A stretch of 64,000 bases of DNA. It comes from Mycobacteriaceae bacterium. Its GTDB lineage: Bacteria > Actinomycetota > Actinomycetes > Mycobacteriales > Mycobacteriaceae. The DNA lies in the NCBI GenBank assembly GCA_019245755.1, contig JAFARC010000043.1, positions 1 through 64,000 on the forward strand, given 5' to 3'. The notes under the pieces were generated by a model, which did not search any database, had not been told where the DNA came from, and saw nothing but the letters and a program-made list of their open reading frames with translations. Below are positions 46,678 through 61,519 of this stretch, in pieces. Within the stretch, counting starts at the first letter, position 1. Each line of letters begins with the position of its first letter. Made by a program: the position numbers and the translations under genes.

Positions 46678-47199
46678 GTGTTGATGCATCAGGGTCTTGG
46701 CCTGGGCGCATTCAACAACCTGCCGCCCCGGAAGGCGCTGCATGCGCTGTACGAGTGTTGCAACAGTGTGGTGCTGGCGGCCGACCTGGCCCGTGGCCGG
46801 CCCTACGGCGACCACGGCGACTTGTTCCGCAAGGCCGACGCGTTGCTGTTCGCGCTCTCCGAGGATTCGGTGGACACGATGCTGCAGCCCTACCCGCACC
46901 TTGGCCGCCGGCCGCGCAGCAGGAAGTCGCAGGCCGAGCAGTGCTCGGTGTGGGACGACCGGCCCGAGGTGATGGCGAAGCTCGAGGCGGCCGCCAAGCG
47001 CTACGAACGGCGGTTTGGCTTCGGGTTCGTGATGTTCGTCGGAGGCAGCGACGCCGAGGGTGTGTTGACGGCGATCAACGACCGGCTGCATCACGACGCC
47101 GACACGGAGCGCAAGATGGTGCGCAACGAGCTGGCCAAGATCAATCGGACGCGACTCGAGCGCATGTTGGGACCCGAGGGCGGGTACCAGAACTGGTGA
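46678..47199 (+). CDS. OHCU decarboxylase-fold protein with altered catalytic position
   Basis: This 173-aa all-helical protein resembles 2-oxo-4-hydroxy-4-carboxy-5-ureidoimidazoline decarboxylase (last step of uric acid to allantoin): ALYECCNSVVLAADLARGRP, PYPHLGRRP, SQAEQ, FGFGFVMFVGGSDAEGVLTAI, RNELAKINRTRLERML. The family His-Pro-x-[IL]-Gly is Tyr72-Pro-His-Leu-Gly here, apparently replacing the catalytic His (codon TAC). GTG at 46678 is preferred: GGAGGA sits 7 bases upstream. ATGs at 46633 and 46684 are alternatives. No uricase, HIU hydrolase or allantoinase is nearby. Confidence 0.72.
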   Translation: MLMHQGLGLGAFNNLPPRKALHALYECCNSVVLAADLARGRPYGDHGDLFRKADALLFALSEDSVDTMLQPYPHLGRRPRSRKSQAEQCSVWDDRPEVMAKLEAAAKRYERRFGFGFVMFVGGSDAEGVLTAINDRLHHDADTERKMVRNELAKINRTRLERMLGPEGGYQNW

Positions 47200-47242
47200 C
47201 TTTTTAGAAATAACGAACCCGGGTCGTCTTCCGCGCATCAGC

Positions 47243-48403
47243 ATGGTCGTTATGAATGACGTCGTGCAGGGCAACTGCGATCCGCGTTTCGACAAGCTGC
47301 GCGAAGCGCTGACCGACGAGATCGGCGCGGGCGGCGAACTGGGCGCGGCGGTCGCCGTGGACATCGACGGTGAGTCGGTCGTCGACCTGTGGGGCGGCTA
47401 CGCCGACAGGGCGAAATCCGTTGGGTGGACCCAAGACACGATCGTCAACCTGTGGTCGAGCACCAAGCCGGTGACCGCCTTGGCCGCCTTGATCCTGGTT
47501 GACCGCGGGATGCTCGACCCGTTCGCACCCGTCGCCGATTACTGGCCGGAGTTTGCGGCGAACGGCAAGCAGCACATCGAGGTCCGGCACGTGATGTCCC
47601 ACACGTCGGGGGTCTCCGGCTGGGACGCGCCGTTCACCCTCGCCGATGTCTACGACTGGGACAAGGCGACGTCGCAGTTGGCGCGGCAGGCACCGTGGTG
47701 GCGCCCGGGCACGTCATCGGGGTACCACGCGATCAATTACGGCCACCTGATCGGCGAGCTCGTTCGTCGGATCACCGGTAAGCCGCTCAAACAGTTTGTC
47801 CGCGAAGAGATCGCGGAGCCGCTTGGTGCCGACATCCAGATCGGTGCGCGCGACCAGGACAGCGATCGCATCGCCGAACTCGTGCCGCCGCCGCCGCTGG
47901 ACGTGCCGGTGGACCTGGTCCCCGAGGGCCATCCGATGCGAAAGACGTTCGCCACCTTCCCACCGACCAGCGACAGCGCGGAAGCCGCCCACACGGTCGC
48001 CTGGCGCCGCGCCGACATCGGCGCGATGAACGGGCACGGCAATGCCCGCGCTCTGGCTCGTGCACTGTCACCGATTTCGTTGGGCGGAGCGGCCAACGGT
48101 GTACGGCTGCTCGGCTCCGACACGATCGACCTGATTTTCCACGAGCAGTCCCACGGCATCGATCAGGTGCTGCTCATCCCCCTGCGCTTCGGTATCGGCT
48201 TCGGACTACCGGAGCCGCAGAGCTTCCCGTTCATGCCCGCGGAAAGGATCTGCTTCTGGGGCGGCTGGGGCGGCTCGATGGTGGTGATGAACCCCGACCG
48301 CGGCACCACATTCGCCTACGCGATGAACAAGATGGGCCATGGCACCACCGGCACCGAGCGCACGCGCAGCTACGCCAGGCTGATCTACGAGGCTCTGGGC
48401 TAG
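47243..48403 (+). CDS. Class C beta-lactamase-like serine hydrolase
   Basis: This 386-aa serine hydrolase belongs to the beta-lactamase/EstB esterase group (COG1680 type). Motifs: SxxK in LWSSTKPVTALA (about residues 73-76), HVMSHTSGVSGW, a Tyr motif SGYHAINYG in place of YxN, and C-terminal WGGWGGSMVVMNPD. No signal peptide, so it is likely cytoplasmic, arguing for esterase or lipase activity over cell-wall action. A Met three codons downstream (47252) is an alternative start. It follows the OHCU-like gene by 43 bases, same strand. Confidence 0.85.
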   Translation: MVVMNDVVQGNCDPRFDKLREALTDEIGAGGELGAAVAVDIDGESVVDLWGGYADRAKSVGWTQDTIVNLWSSTKPVTALAALILVDRGMLDPFAPVADYWPEFAANGKQHIEVRHVMSHTSGVSGWDAPFTLADVYDWDKATSQLARQAPWWRPGTSSGYHAINYGHLIGELVRRITGKPLKQFVREEIAEPLGADIQIGARDQDSDRIAELVPPPPLDVPVDLVPEGHPMRKTFATFPPTSDSAEAAHTVAWRRADIGAMNGHGNARALARALSPISLGGAANGVRLLGSDTIDLIFHEQSHGIDQVLLIPLRFGIGFGLPEPQSFPFMPAERICFWGGWGGSMVVMNPDRGTTFAYAMNKMGHGTTGTERTRSYARLIYEALG

Positions 48404-48691
48404 CCACCCCACGCGAAACGGAATTCCAGGCGCCTCCCGTCGGCGTTTCTTCTCAGCTGGTTCAGTGTCGCGCACGAGCGTCCAGCACCCGTGACCTGTA
48501 GCGGCTGGCGACCGTCGTGACCGCGAGCGTCGCCACCATCACAACCACCCGAGCGATGTGGGGATCCCGGGCACGTGGATGCAGGATGAAAGCGAGGCCG
48601 CCAGACATAGTGGTCCGCGGAGACCGCGGTCAGGGAGTACTTCCCTCCAGGCCCCGTTGTGGCAGACGCCGCCGGCACTACGGTTAACAAC

Positions 48692-49321
48692 ATGGCGCAG
48701 GGTCAGTTGCCGGGGGTGTTCGCTCACTTTCAACCGGTGCTCGAGCACTACGGCTATCTCGCGGTCGGCGGATTCATCCTGCTGGAGGATTTCGGCGTCC
48801 CGGTGCCCGGCGAGGCGATCCTGATCGCGGCCGCGGTGTTCGCCGGCGCCGGCCACCTGAACATCGCGCTGGTGATCCTCGTCGGGGTGCTGGGCGCGGT
48901 GATCGGCGACAACATCGGATTCGCGCTCGGCCACTTCGGCGGGCGCCCGCTCGTGGAGCGCTATGGGCGCTACATCTTCCTGACCCCGCAACGGCTTGAC
49001 CATGCTGAGGACTTCATCAACCGGCACGGTGGCAAGGTCGTCACGATCGCGAGATTCATCGAGGGGCTGCGCCAGGTCAACGGCATCCTGGCCGGCACCG
49101 TGGGCATGCACTGGCTGAAGTTCCTTGCGTTCAATGCGGTCGGCGCCGTGCTGTGGGTCGGCACCTGGGCATGCATCGGGTACTTCGCCGGCCAGAACAT
49201 CACCGAGATCTACGGCGCATTCGACAAATACAAGTGGTACGTGATCGCGGCCGGTGTGGTCATCGCCGCACTCGTCGTCACACGCCGAGTCCGGGCTAGG
49301 CGGCGACACGCCTCTGCCTGA
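48692..49321 (+). CDS. DedA-family membrane protein (SNARE-associated/VTT domain)
   Basis: This polytopic 209-aa membrane protein has the DedA signature: FILLEDFGVPVPGEAILIAAAVFAG, GDNIGFALGHFGGRPLVERYG, and the Arg/Gly motif ARFIEGLRQVNGILAGTVGM. DedA proteins are linked to lipid-carrier translocation (undecaprenyl phosphate, phosphatidylethanolamine) and proton-motive-force homeostasis. The ATG at 48692 has TACGGT seven bases upstream, fitting a leaderless mRNA; a GTG at 48659 would add 11 residues. The C-terminus is strongly basic (RRVRARRRHASA). It is first of a rightward envelope gene cluster. Confidence 0.9.
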   Translation: MAQGQLPGVFAHFQPVLEHYGYLAVGGFILLEDFGVPVPGEAILIAAAVFAGAGHLNIALVILVGVLGAVIGDNIGFALGHFGGRPLVERYGRYIFLTPQRLDHAEDFINRHGGKVVTIARFIEGLRQVNGILAGTVGMHWLKFLAFNAVGAVLWVGTWACIGYFAGQNITEIYGAFDKYKWYVIAAGVVIAALVVTRRVRARRRHASA

Positions 49322-49335
49322 GTATCTTCACCAAT

Positions 49336-49473
49336 GTGGCGATGCCCGAGGTCCCGGCTCAGTACCTGCCGGCCGGGGCGGTCTACGTCCCGGTCGACGC
49401 CGAGGACGCGGGCGGCTCCCAGCGCTACCGGCCGGCTGCGTCCGCAGGGCCGCAGCCGACGGTATTACCGTGA
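49336..49473 (+). CDS. Small ORF (45 codons) overlapping the flippase-like gene
   Basis: A short open frame, GTG at 49336 or ATG at 49342, encodes a Pro/Ala-rich peptide beginning MPEVPAQYLPAGAVYVPVDA and ending PTVLP. Its TGA overlaps the GTG of the next gene as GTGA, the same coupling geometry used by proven operons in this window. It has no signal peptide or membrane segment. It may be a real micro-protein or a leader peptide that delivers ribosomes to the downstream start. Codon composition looks coding-like but the length is too short to judge. Confidence 0.5.
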   Translation: MAMPEVPAQYLPAGAVYVPVDAEDAGGSQRYRPAASAGPQPTVLP

Positions 49474-50738
49474 CCGACGCCGGGATCCCGACCGGTCCGG
49501 TCACCCGCGGCAGCGTCGCCCGCGTCGGCGCGGCCACCGCGGTCACCGCGCTGTGCGGGTATCTGGTGCTCTACCTGGCCGCGCGCGACCTGAACCCGGC
49601 CGGATTCTCGGTGTTCGCGGTGTTCTGGGGCGCGTTCGGTCTGGTCAGCGGCGCCGCCAACGGGCTGCTGCAGGAGGCGACGCGGGAGGTGCGCTCCGCC
49701 AGGTACACCGTGCTGTCCGGGCCGCAGACTCACCCGTTGCGGGTAGCGGCCGTGATCGGCGTCGTCGCGGCAATGGTGATCGCCGGCAGCTCACCGCTGT
49801 GGTCGGGTCGCGTGTTCGTCGCGGCCCAGCTGCTCAGCGTGACCCTGCTCAGCGCCGGGCTGGCCGGGTTCTGCATGCACGCCACCCTGCTGGGCATGCT
49901 GGCCGGCGCGGGACGGTGGACACAGTACGGATCGCTGATGGTGACCGACGCCGCGATGCGCGTGGTGGTGGCCGCCGCGACGTTCGCGCTGGGCTGGGGC
50001 CTGGTCGGGTTCCTGTGGGCGACGGTCTGCGGGGCGATCGCCTGGTTGCTCATGATGGCGGCCTCACCGACGACCCGCGCCGCCGCGCGGCTGGTGGCCC
50101 ACGGCGACACGAAGGGCTTCCTGCGTGGCGCCGCGCATGCCATCGCCGCGGCCGGCGCCAGCGCGATCCTGGTGATGGGTTTCCCGGTGCTGCTGAAAGC
50201 CACGTCGGGCGATCTCGGCTCGACGGGCGGCGTGGTCATCTTGGCGGTGACACTGACGCGGGCGCCGCTCTTGGTGCCGTTGACCGCGATGCAGGGCAAC
50301 CTGATCGCCCATTTCGTGGACCAGCGCAGCGACCGGATGCGCGCGCTGGCCGGGCCCGCCGCCGTGGTGACCGGACTCGGCGTTGTCGGAGTGGTGGTTG
50401 CAGGTCTGGCAGGGCCGTGGCTGCTGCGGTTCGGCTTCGGGCCCGGGTATCGAGCCGATGGTGCGTTGCTGGCCTGGCTCACCGCGGCGGCCGTCGCGAT
50501 CGCGATGCTGACCCTGACCGGCGCGGCCACGGTGGCCGCCGCCTTGCACCGCTCGTATTCGCTGGGCTGGATCGGTGCGACGGTGGCGTCGACGTTGCTG
50601 CTGCTGTTGCCGCTGGCTCTGCAGACCCGCACCGTGATCGCGCTGCTCTGTGGGCCGCTGGTGGGCATCGTGGTACACCTGACCGCGCTCAGGATGGTGG
50701 CCCAGACCGGCCCGGCACCGCTCCCACCTGCCGTTTGA
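49470..50738 (+). CDS. Polytopic membrane protein, flippase-like (Rv3630-like)
   Basis: This 422-aa integral membrane protein has about 12 hydrophobic segments and few charged loops, the pattern of polysaccharide flippases of the MOP superfamily (Wzx/MATE-like). The segments AATAVTALCGYLVLYLAARD, VFAVFWGAFGLVSGAANGLLQ and TGAATVAAALHRSYSLGWIG recall that family. It sits immediately before a GT2 glycosyltransferase, supporting a role in moving a lipid-linked sugar. The GTG start overlaps the small ORF upstream by 4 bases. Substrate unknown. Confidence 0.8.
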   Translation: MTDAGIPTGPVTRGSVARVGAATAVTALCGYLVLYLAARDLNPAGFSVFAVFWGAFGLVSGAANGLLQEATREVRSARYTVLSGPQTHPLRVAAVIGVVAAMVIAGSSPLWSGRVFVAAQLLSVTLLSAGLAGFCMHATLLGMLAGAGRWTQYGSLMVTDAAMRVVVAAATFALGWGLVGFLWATVCGAIAWLLMMAASPTTRAAARLVAHGDTKGFLRGAAHAIAAAGASAILVMGFPVLLKATSGDLGSTGGVVILAVTLTRAPLLVPLTAMQGNLIAHFVDQRSDRMRALAGPAAVVTGLGVVGVVVAGLAGPWLLRFGFGPGYRADGALLAWLTAAAVAIAMLTLTGAATVAAALHRSYSLGWIGATVASTLLLLLPLALQTRTVIALLCGPLVGIVVHLTALRMVAQTGPAPLPPAV

Positions 50739-50746
50739 CGTGTATT

Positions 50747-51454
50747 TTGTGGGGCATCGAGACCCGTTACCCCGACGTGTGGATCGTCGTTCCAGCCTTC
50801 AACGAAGCGGCGGTCATCGGTGAAGTCATATCCGATGTCCGCTCCGTCTTCGACCACGTCGTCGTCGTCGATGACGGCAGCGCCGACGACACCGGCGGGA
50901 TCGCGCACCGGGCCGGCGCGCATCTGGTGCGCCACCCGGTGAACCTCGGGCAGGGCGCGGCCATTCAGACCGGCGTCGAATACGCGCGGAGCCAGCCCGG
51001 TGCGGAGGTGTTCGTCACATTCGACGCGGACGGCCAGCACCGCGTCAAAGATGTGCTGCGCATGATCGACCGCCTCCGCACCGAAGACGTCGACATTGTG
51101 ATCGGCACCCGGTTCGCCGAACCGGAGGCGAGCACCAAGGTGCCGTTTGTCAAGCGGGTGGTGCTTCGCACCGCGGTGCTGCTGAGCGTCCGCAGCCGCA
51201 GGCTTGGGCTCTCCGACGCCCATAACGGGCTGCGGGTGTTCAACCGGAATGTGGCGCAGCGACTTGACATTACGATGAGCGGCATGAGCCACGCCAGCGA
51301 GTTCATCGCGCTCATCGATGAAAACCATTGGCGGGTAACGGAAGAACCCGTCGAGATCCTGTACACCGACTATTCCAGGTCCAAAGGCCAGCCGCTGGTC
51401 AATGGTGTGAATATCGTCTTCGACGGCTTGATGCGCGGAAGGAAGTCCCGATGA
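50747..51454 (+). CDS. GT2-family glycosyltransferase (Rv3631-like)
   Basis: This 235-aa inverting GT-A enzyme resembles polyprenol-phosphate sugar transferases: VWIVVPAFNEAAVIGEVI, VVVVDDGSADDT (nucleotide-binding Asp), HPVNLGQGAAIQTG, TFDADGQHRVKDV (the DxD metal motif) and IVIGTRFAEP. Unlike DPM synthases with extra membrane domains it is soluble, and it pairs with the following DUF2304 membrane protein, a frequent pairing. The start is TTG at 50747 (WGIETRYPD), 8 bases after the previous stop. It ends in an ATGA overlap with the DUF2304 gene. Confidence 0.87.
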   Translation: MWGIETRYPDVWIVVPAFNEAAVIGEVISDVRSVFDHVVVVDDGSADDTGGIAHRAGAHLVRHPVNLGQGAAIQTGVEYARSQPGAEVFVTFDADGQHRVKDVLRMIDRLRTEDVDIVIGTRFAEPEASTKVPFVKRVVLRTAVLLSVRSRRLGLSDAHNGLRVFNRNVAQRLDITMSGMSHASEFIALIDENHWRVTEEPVEILYTDYSRSKGQPLVNGVNIVFDGLMRGRKSR

Positions 51455-51782
51455 ACTGGATACAGGTCCTACTGCTGGTCGCCGCGATGGCGCTGGTGGC
51501 GTTTCTCCTGCGCTCGCGCGGGTCGGTGCAGGCGCGCGCGTGGGTGAAGGTCGGCTATCTGCTGTTCGTCCTGGCCGGCATCTATGCGATTCTGCGACCC
51601 GACGACACCACGGTGCTGGCGAATCTCGTCGGTGTGCGCCGCGGCACCGACTTGATGTTGTACGCGCTGATCATTGCGTTCGCGTTCACCACGCTGAGCA
51701 CCTACATGCGGTTCCGTGACGTTGAACTGCGCTATGCCCGCCTGGCGAGGGCGATCGCGCTGGAAGGCGCCCAAGAACCCAC

Positions 51783-54743
<2,961 letters not shown>

Positions 54744-54839
54744 TCGCGCCGGCGAGTTACTCGAGATACCAACTGGAGATACGAACTTGGAAGCCCGTGT
54801 GCGCGTCGCCGGGGCAGCGAGCCCAAGGCCCAAGCGGGA

Positions 54840-54911
54840 GCCACCTAACGGAATCGAACCGTTGACCTGCTCATTACGAGTGAGCCGCTCTGCCGACTGA
54901 GCTAAGGTGGC
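54840..54911 (-). tRNA. thrT: tRNA-Thr (anticodon CGT)
   Basis: The minus strand folds into a full 72-base cloverleaf: acceptor GCCACCT/AGGTGGC, D-stem GCTC/GAGC, anticodon stem GCTCA/TGAGC with loop CTCGTAA (anticodon CGT, reading ACG), variable AGGTC, and T-arm AACGG/CCGTT with TTCGATT. CCA is not encoded. M. tuberculosis also has a threonine tRNA just before the Rv3644c orthologue. Confidence 0.96.
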
Positions 54912-54967
54912 GTGCCCGGCGACCCCGGGCGGCCCGAGTCTACGGCAGCACGGGTGAGCCACCTAAC

Positions 54968-56176
54968 TCAATCGCGCAGCGCCTGCCCGACCGCGGCCAC
55001 CAGCGCGTCGACGGCGAACTTCGGTTTCACGTTGAGCGCCAGCGCCTCGCGGCACTCCAACACCGCCTCGATGCAGCGCAACAGCAGCTCCGGCGACGCA
55101 TGATCGGCCAGCGCCGACACCCGCGACGCCATGTCGGGATGGTTCTGCTGGACCCCCGTTGCGCCCGAGGCCGCCATCAGCGCGTCGCGGAAGTAGCTCG
55201 CCAGATCGATCAGCGCTCGGTCCAGCGCGTCCCGCGAGGCCCGCGTCTGCCGCGACTTCTGGCGCCGCTCGAGGTCTTTGATCGCACCCATGGCGCCGCG
55301 CAGCGTGGCCGCGGTGCCCTTGCCGGTGCCGCCGGCGCCCAGCGCCGTGCGCAGCTCCTCGGCTTCGGCCTCGTCGCGCTCCGCGGTCAGCGCCCTGGCG
55401 TCGGCCTCCGCGGTGGCGACCAACTCCTCGGCCGCGGCGTAGGCCTTCGACGGCGTGACCGCGTCACGCACCAGCCCCAGCGCGCGCTGCCGGCGCTCCC
55501 GAGCGGCGGGATCGGTGGCCAGCCGCCGCGCTCGTCCGACATGCCCGCCGCTGACCGATGCCGCCCACCTCGCCTCGTCCGGCGCGAGACCGTCGGTGTC
55601 GATCAGCACGTGAGCGATCGCGTCGACCGGCGGCGTCAGCAGCGCGACGTGGCGGCACCGCGAACGCAGCGTTATCGCAATGTCCTCGGGGTCCACCGAC
55701 GGCGCGCACAACAGGAACACCGTCGACGGCGGTGGTTCCTCCACCATTTTCAGCAGCGCATTCGCCGCCCCCTCGGTGAGCCGGTCGGCGTCTTCGATCA
55801 CGACGATCTGCCACCGGCCGGTGCTGGGGCGTCGCGCCGCGATCTGCACGATCGCGCGCATCTCGTCGACACCGATGCTCAAGCCCTCCGGGATGATGCG
55901 GCGGACGTCGGCATGGGTGCCGGCCATCGTCGTGACGCACGCGCGGCATTCTCCGCAGCCGGGCGTGCCCTCCGCCGTGCACTGCAGCGCCGCCGCGAAG
56001 CACAGTGCGGCGACCGATCGCCCCGATCCCGGCGGACCGGTGATCAACCAGGCATGTGTCATAGTCCCCGTGGCGGCGGCACTGTGAGCCGAATCACCGC
56101 GCGCGCTCCGCGCGGCGCCGATTAGCTCCGCTTCCACGGCTTCTTGGCCGACTACCCGCCTGAAAACGCCGTTCAT
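54968..56176 (-). CDS. holB: HolB, DNA polymerase III delta-prime subunit
   Basis: HolB is part of the clamp-loader complex of the replicase. AAA+ features: FRRVVGQEAVEAELIGAAR, Walker A-like ITGPPGSGRSVAALCFA, zinc module CTAEGTPGCGECRACV (four cysteines), IEDADRLTEGAANALLKMVEEPP and the sensor LRSRCRHV. The SRC motif is intact. From the ATG at 56176 it has 402 aa; GTG three bases upstream and TTG nine bases upstream also fit. TACTGT lies 8 bases before the ATG. It corresponds to Rv3644c. It is transcribed toward the tRNA-Thr gene. Confidence 0.92.
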   Translation of the reverse strand: MNGVFRRVVGQEAVEAELIGAARSARGDSAHSAAATGTMTHAWLITGPPGSGRSVAALCFAAALQCTAEGTPGCGECRACVTTMAGTHADVRRIIPEGLSIGVDEMRAIVQIAARRPSTGRWQIVVIEDADRLTEGAANALLKMVEEPPPSTVFLLCAPSVDPEDIAITLRSRCRHVALLTPPVDAIAHVLIDTDGLAPDEARWAASVSGGHVGRARRLATDPAARERRQRALGLVRDAVTPSKAYAAAEELVATAEADARALTAERDEAEAEELRTALGAGGTGKGTAATLRGAMGAIKDLERRQKSRQTRASRDALDRALIDLASYFRDALMAASGATGVQQNHPDMASRVSALADHASPELLLRCIEAVLECREALALNVKPKFAVDALVAAVGQALRD

Positions 56177-56248
56177 CACCGCCAACAGTAGTGATCGCCG
56201 CGGACACGATCGCGCGTCGAGCCGCTATTCGGCGTCTGCTCTGACCGA

Positions 56249-56254
56249 TACGGT
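56249..56254 (+). promoter_or_regulatory. -10 element of a likely leaderless adenylyl cyclase promoter
   Basis: TACGGT (TANNNT) is followed by seven bases and the GTG at 56262. An upstream GTG at 56253 overlaps this element, which argues for the later start. Confidence 0.45.
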
Positions 56255-56261
56255 GGTTCTT

Positions 56262-57832
56262 GTGACGACTCAGACGGCACCCATCGCGCGCATCCGGGCA
56301 TTCGCCCGGTGGATCGTGCGCACGCCGTGGCCGGTCTTCACGCTGGGCATGCTGCAGGCCGACATCATCGGCGCGCTGTTTGTACTCGGTTTTCTCCGGT
56401 TCGGGCTGCCCCCGAAAGACCGGGTGATGCTGCAGGACCTGCCGCAGGCCAACCTGGCGTTGTTCGCGGCCGTCCTGCTGCTGGCGTTCACGTTCGGGTC
56501 GCTGATCAGCCTGAAGCTGCTTCTGCCCGTGTTTCGGTGGCAACGCCGCGACAGCGACGGGTTGCTCGACAGCGACCCGGTGGCCACCGAATTCGCCCGC
56601 ACGCGGGCCCTGAAGATGCCGTTTTACCGATCGCTGATGAGCGCGGTGAACTGGCTGCTCGGCGGGGCCATCTTCATCGTCGCGATCTGGCCGGTGGCCA
56701 GTCACTCGGCGCCGGTGGTGGCACTGGCCACCGCGCTGGGCGCCACGGCCACATCGATCATCGGCTACCTGCAGGCTGAGCGGGTGCTGCGGCCGGTGGC
56801 CGTCGCGGCGCTGCGCGAGGGCGTACCCGAGCACATCCACGCCCCCGGGGTGATTCTGCGGACCGTTTTGACGTGGCTGCTGTCCACCGGGGTGCCGATC
56901 CTGGCGATCATCGTCGCCATCGCCACCGCGAAGCTGTCGATCCTGCGGGCCTCCGCCGATAACCTGTACATGCCGATCCTGCTGCTGGCCGTCGCCGCGC
57001 TCGTGATCGGGTTGGTGGGCACGGTGCTCACCGCGATGTCGATCGCCGACCCGCTGCGCCAGCTGCGGTGGGCGCTCGGCGAGGTGCAGCGTGGCAACTA
57101 CAACGCGCACGTGCAGATTTACGACGCCAGCGAACTCGGCCTGCTGCAGGCCGGCTTCAACGACATGGTGCGCGAGCTGGCCGAGCGGCAGCGCCTGCGC
57201 GACCTGTTCGGCCGCTACGTCGGCGAAGACGTCGCTCGCCGCGCGTTGGAAAGCCGACCGGAGCTGGGCGGCGAGGAACGCTACATCGCCGTCCTGTTCG
57301 TGGACCTGGTCGGCTCCACCGCACTGGCCGCCACCCGGCCGCCCGCCGAGGTGGTCCGCCTGCTCAACGAGTTCTTCCGGATCGTCGTCGAGACCGTCAA
57401 CCGCCACGGCGGCTTCGTCAACAAGTTCCAGGGCGACGCGGCGCTGGCGATCTTCGGTGCGCCGCTGGAGCATCCCGACGCATCCGGGGCGGCCCTGGCC
57501 GCCGCCCGCGAACTGCACGACGAACTGGTCGAAGTGGTCGGCGGGAACGAGTTCGGCGTCGGGGTGTCGGCGGGACGCGCGATCGCGGGCCACATCGGCG
57601 CGCAGGCACGGTTCGAGTACACCGTGATCGGCGACCCGGTCAATGAGGCAGCGCGCCTGACCGAACTGGCTAAATTCGAGGAAGGCCACGTGCTGGCCTC
57701 CGCGATCGCGGTCAGCGGTGCGCTCGACGCCGAGGCGCTGTGCTGGGATGTCGGCGAGGTCGTCGAATTGCGCGGCCGCACCGCGCCGACACAGCTCGCC
57801 CGACCGGTGAAGCTCACCGTCCCGTCGGAGGT

Positions 57833-57836
<4 letters not shown>
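56262..57836 (+). CDS. Membrane class III adenylyl cyclase with HAMP domain (Rv3645-like)
   Basis: This makes cAMP from ATP. Six membrane segments (residues about 25-240) are followed by a HAMP linker (SIADPLRQLRWALGEVQRGNYN to ELGLLQAGFNDMVREL) and a C-terminal cyclase domain. The cyclase has metal Asp in AVLFVDLVGSTAL, NKFQGDAALAIFGAP (Lys adenine selector, second metal Asp) and IGDPVNEAARLTEL (transition-state Asn and Arg). All catalytic residues are kept in one chain, so it acts as a homodimer. The 524-aa length compares with 549 for Rv3645, the cyclase linked to fatty-acid and cholesterol use. It overlaps the topA stop by 4 bases, tail to tail. Confidence 0.92.
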
Positions 57837-60634
<2,798 letters not shown>

Positions 60635-60787
60635 CTGCGCTTACGCTCACTTCCTCTGCTGGCCTCCGGCGCCGGTCGCTGACGCGACGCGGTGCGCCAG
60701 CGTCGTTCCGACGCCGTTGGCACTTGACAAGATTGCATCCCGCACGGGCCGACGCAAACTGACTCCCCCCACAACGGCCCCCGATCG

Positions 60788-61393
60788 CTACGCTTTTGCC
60801 GGTCGGCTTCCCCCCTGATCATGGGGCCATAACGAGAACGCCTCAACGACGCCCGGTGGTTCCCCGATGTTCTCTACCAGGCGCGATAGCCGACGACGGC
60901 CGCTGATCCGCAGTGCCGGCCGGGCACCGCGGGTGCCGATCAGGGTCGGCGCGATGCCGACTCGCATCATCGCCGAGGCCAGCGGCGAATGGGTATCGGG
61001 AGCATGCGGATCCAGGCCCAGCAAGTACCGGTCGGCCTCCGGGGAGCCGGCCGCCAGCACCCACGCCCGCAGTTCCCGCGGACCGGGCAGCCACTGCGGA
61101 GGCACCGTCTTGACCGCCCCGCGGGTCCAGTCGGTGGCGATCACCACCAGGCGGGGGTCAACCGATGTCCGCACCAGCGGTGTCTGCTCGTCGGTGCGAG
61201 CGATCTCCGGCTCTAAGCCCGCCTCCTCGATCATTTCGGCCAGGGCCATGGCACGCCACGGCTCGTCGACGACCACCGACAGCCGCGCCCCGCCGCCGAC
61301 GAGCACCACCTGGCCGGTGGCCGCCAGCAGGCCGGTCAGGTCGGTGACGGCCGGGGGCACCGACTCTGCCGAAAAAAACGAGAGCTGGCTCAC
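60788..61393 (-). CDS. Conserved hypothetical protein (Rv3647c-like)
   Basis: Function unknown; about 201 aa, predicted soluble alpha/beta. Features: TGLLAATGQVVLVGGGARLSVVV, a central VIATDWTRGAVKTVPPQWLPGPREL, and a basic GRRRLSRLVENIG near the C-terminus. No catalytic motif recognised. The start was set to GTG at 61393 because TACTGT ends seven bases before it; a GTG six bases upstream lies too close to that element. It lies upstream of topA (153-base spacer, same strand), and 126 bases separate it from cspA. Confidence 0.75.
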   Translation of the reverse strand: MSQLSFFSAESVPPAVTDLTGLLAATGQVVLVGGGARLSVVVDEPWRAMALAEMIEEAGLEPEIARTDEQTPLVRTSVDPRLVVIATDWTRGAVKTVPPQWLPGPRELRAWVLAAGSPEADRYLLGLDPHAPDTHSPLASAMMRVGIAPTLIGTRGARPALRISGRRRLSRLVENIGEPPGVVEAFSLWPHDQGGSRPAKA

Positions 61394-61400
61394 GTTCACG

Positions 61401-61406
61401 ACAGTA
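61401..61406 (-). promoter_or_regulatory. -10 element of a likely leaderless promoter
   Basis: Minus-strand TACTGT (TANNNT) is seven bases upstream of the GTG at 61393 and only one base from the GTG at 61399, favouring the former as start. Confidence 0.4.
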
Positions 61407-61461
61407 AGCTAGCTTCCCGTCGCCGGACCGGCGCCCGGCCGGAGCTGCGCTCCCAGGAATG

Positions 61462-61504
61462 AAAACCCCCCACGCGGGCCGTTACCGAACTGCGTGGGGG
61501 GTTT
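61462..61504 (-). terminator. Strong rho-independent terminator of cspA
   Basis: AAACCCCCCACGC (61463-61475) and GCGTGGGGGGTTT (61492-61504) form a perfect 13-bp stem with a 16-base loop. On the cspA strand the stem ends in TTTTC. It lies 16 bases after the cspA stop. Confidence 0.92.
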
Positions 61505-61519
61505 CGTCAGGCTGGATAC

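Noticed and set aside
48404..48658. Possible small gene in the spacer before dedA
   Set aside because: Open frames there have atypical composition, no ribosome-binding site and no recognised domain.
56094..57689. 531-codon open frame antisense to the adenylyl cyclase
   Set aside because: High-GC codon bias opens antisense frames. The translation is His/Arg/Gln-rich with no domain, and the sense strand carries all cyclase motifs.
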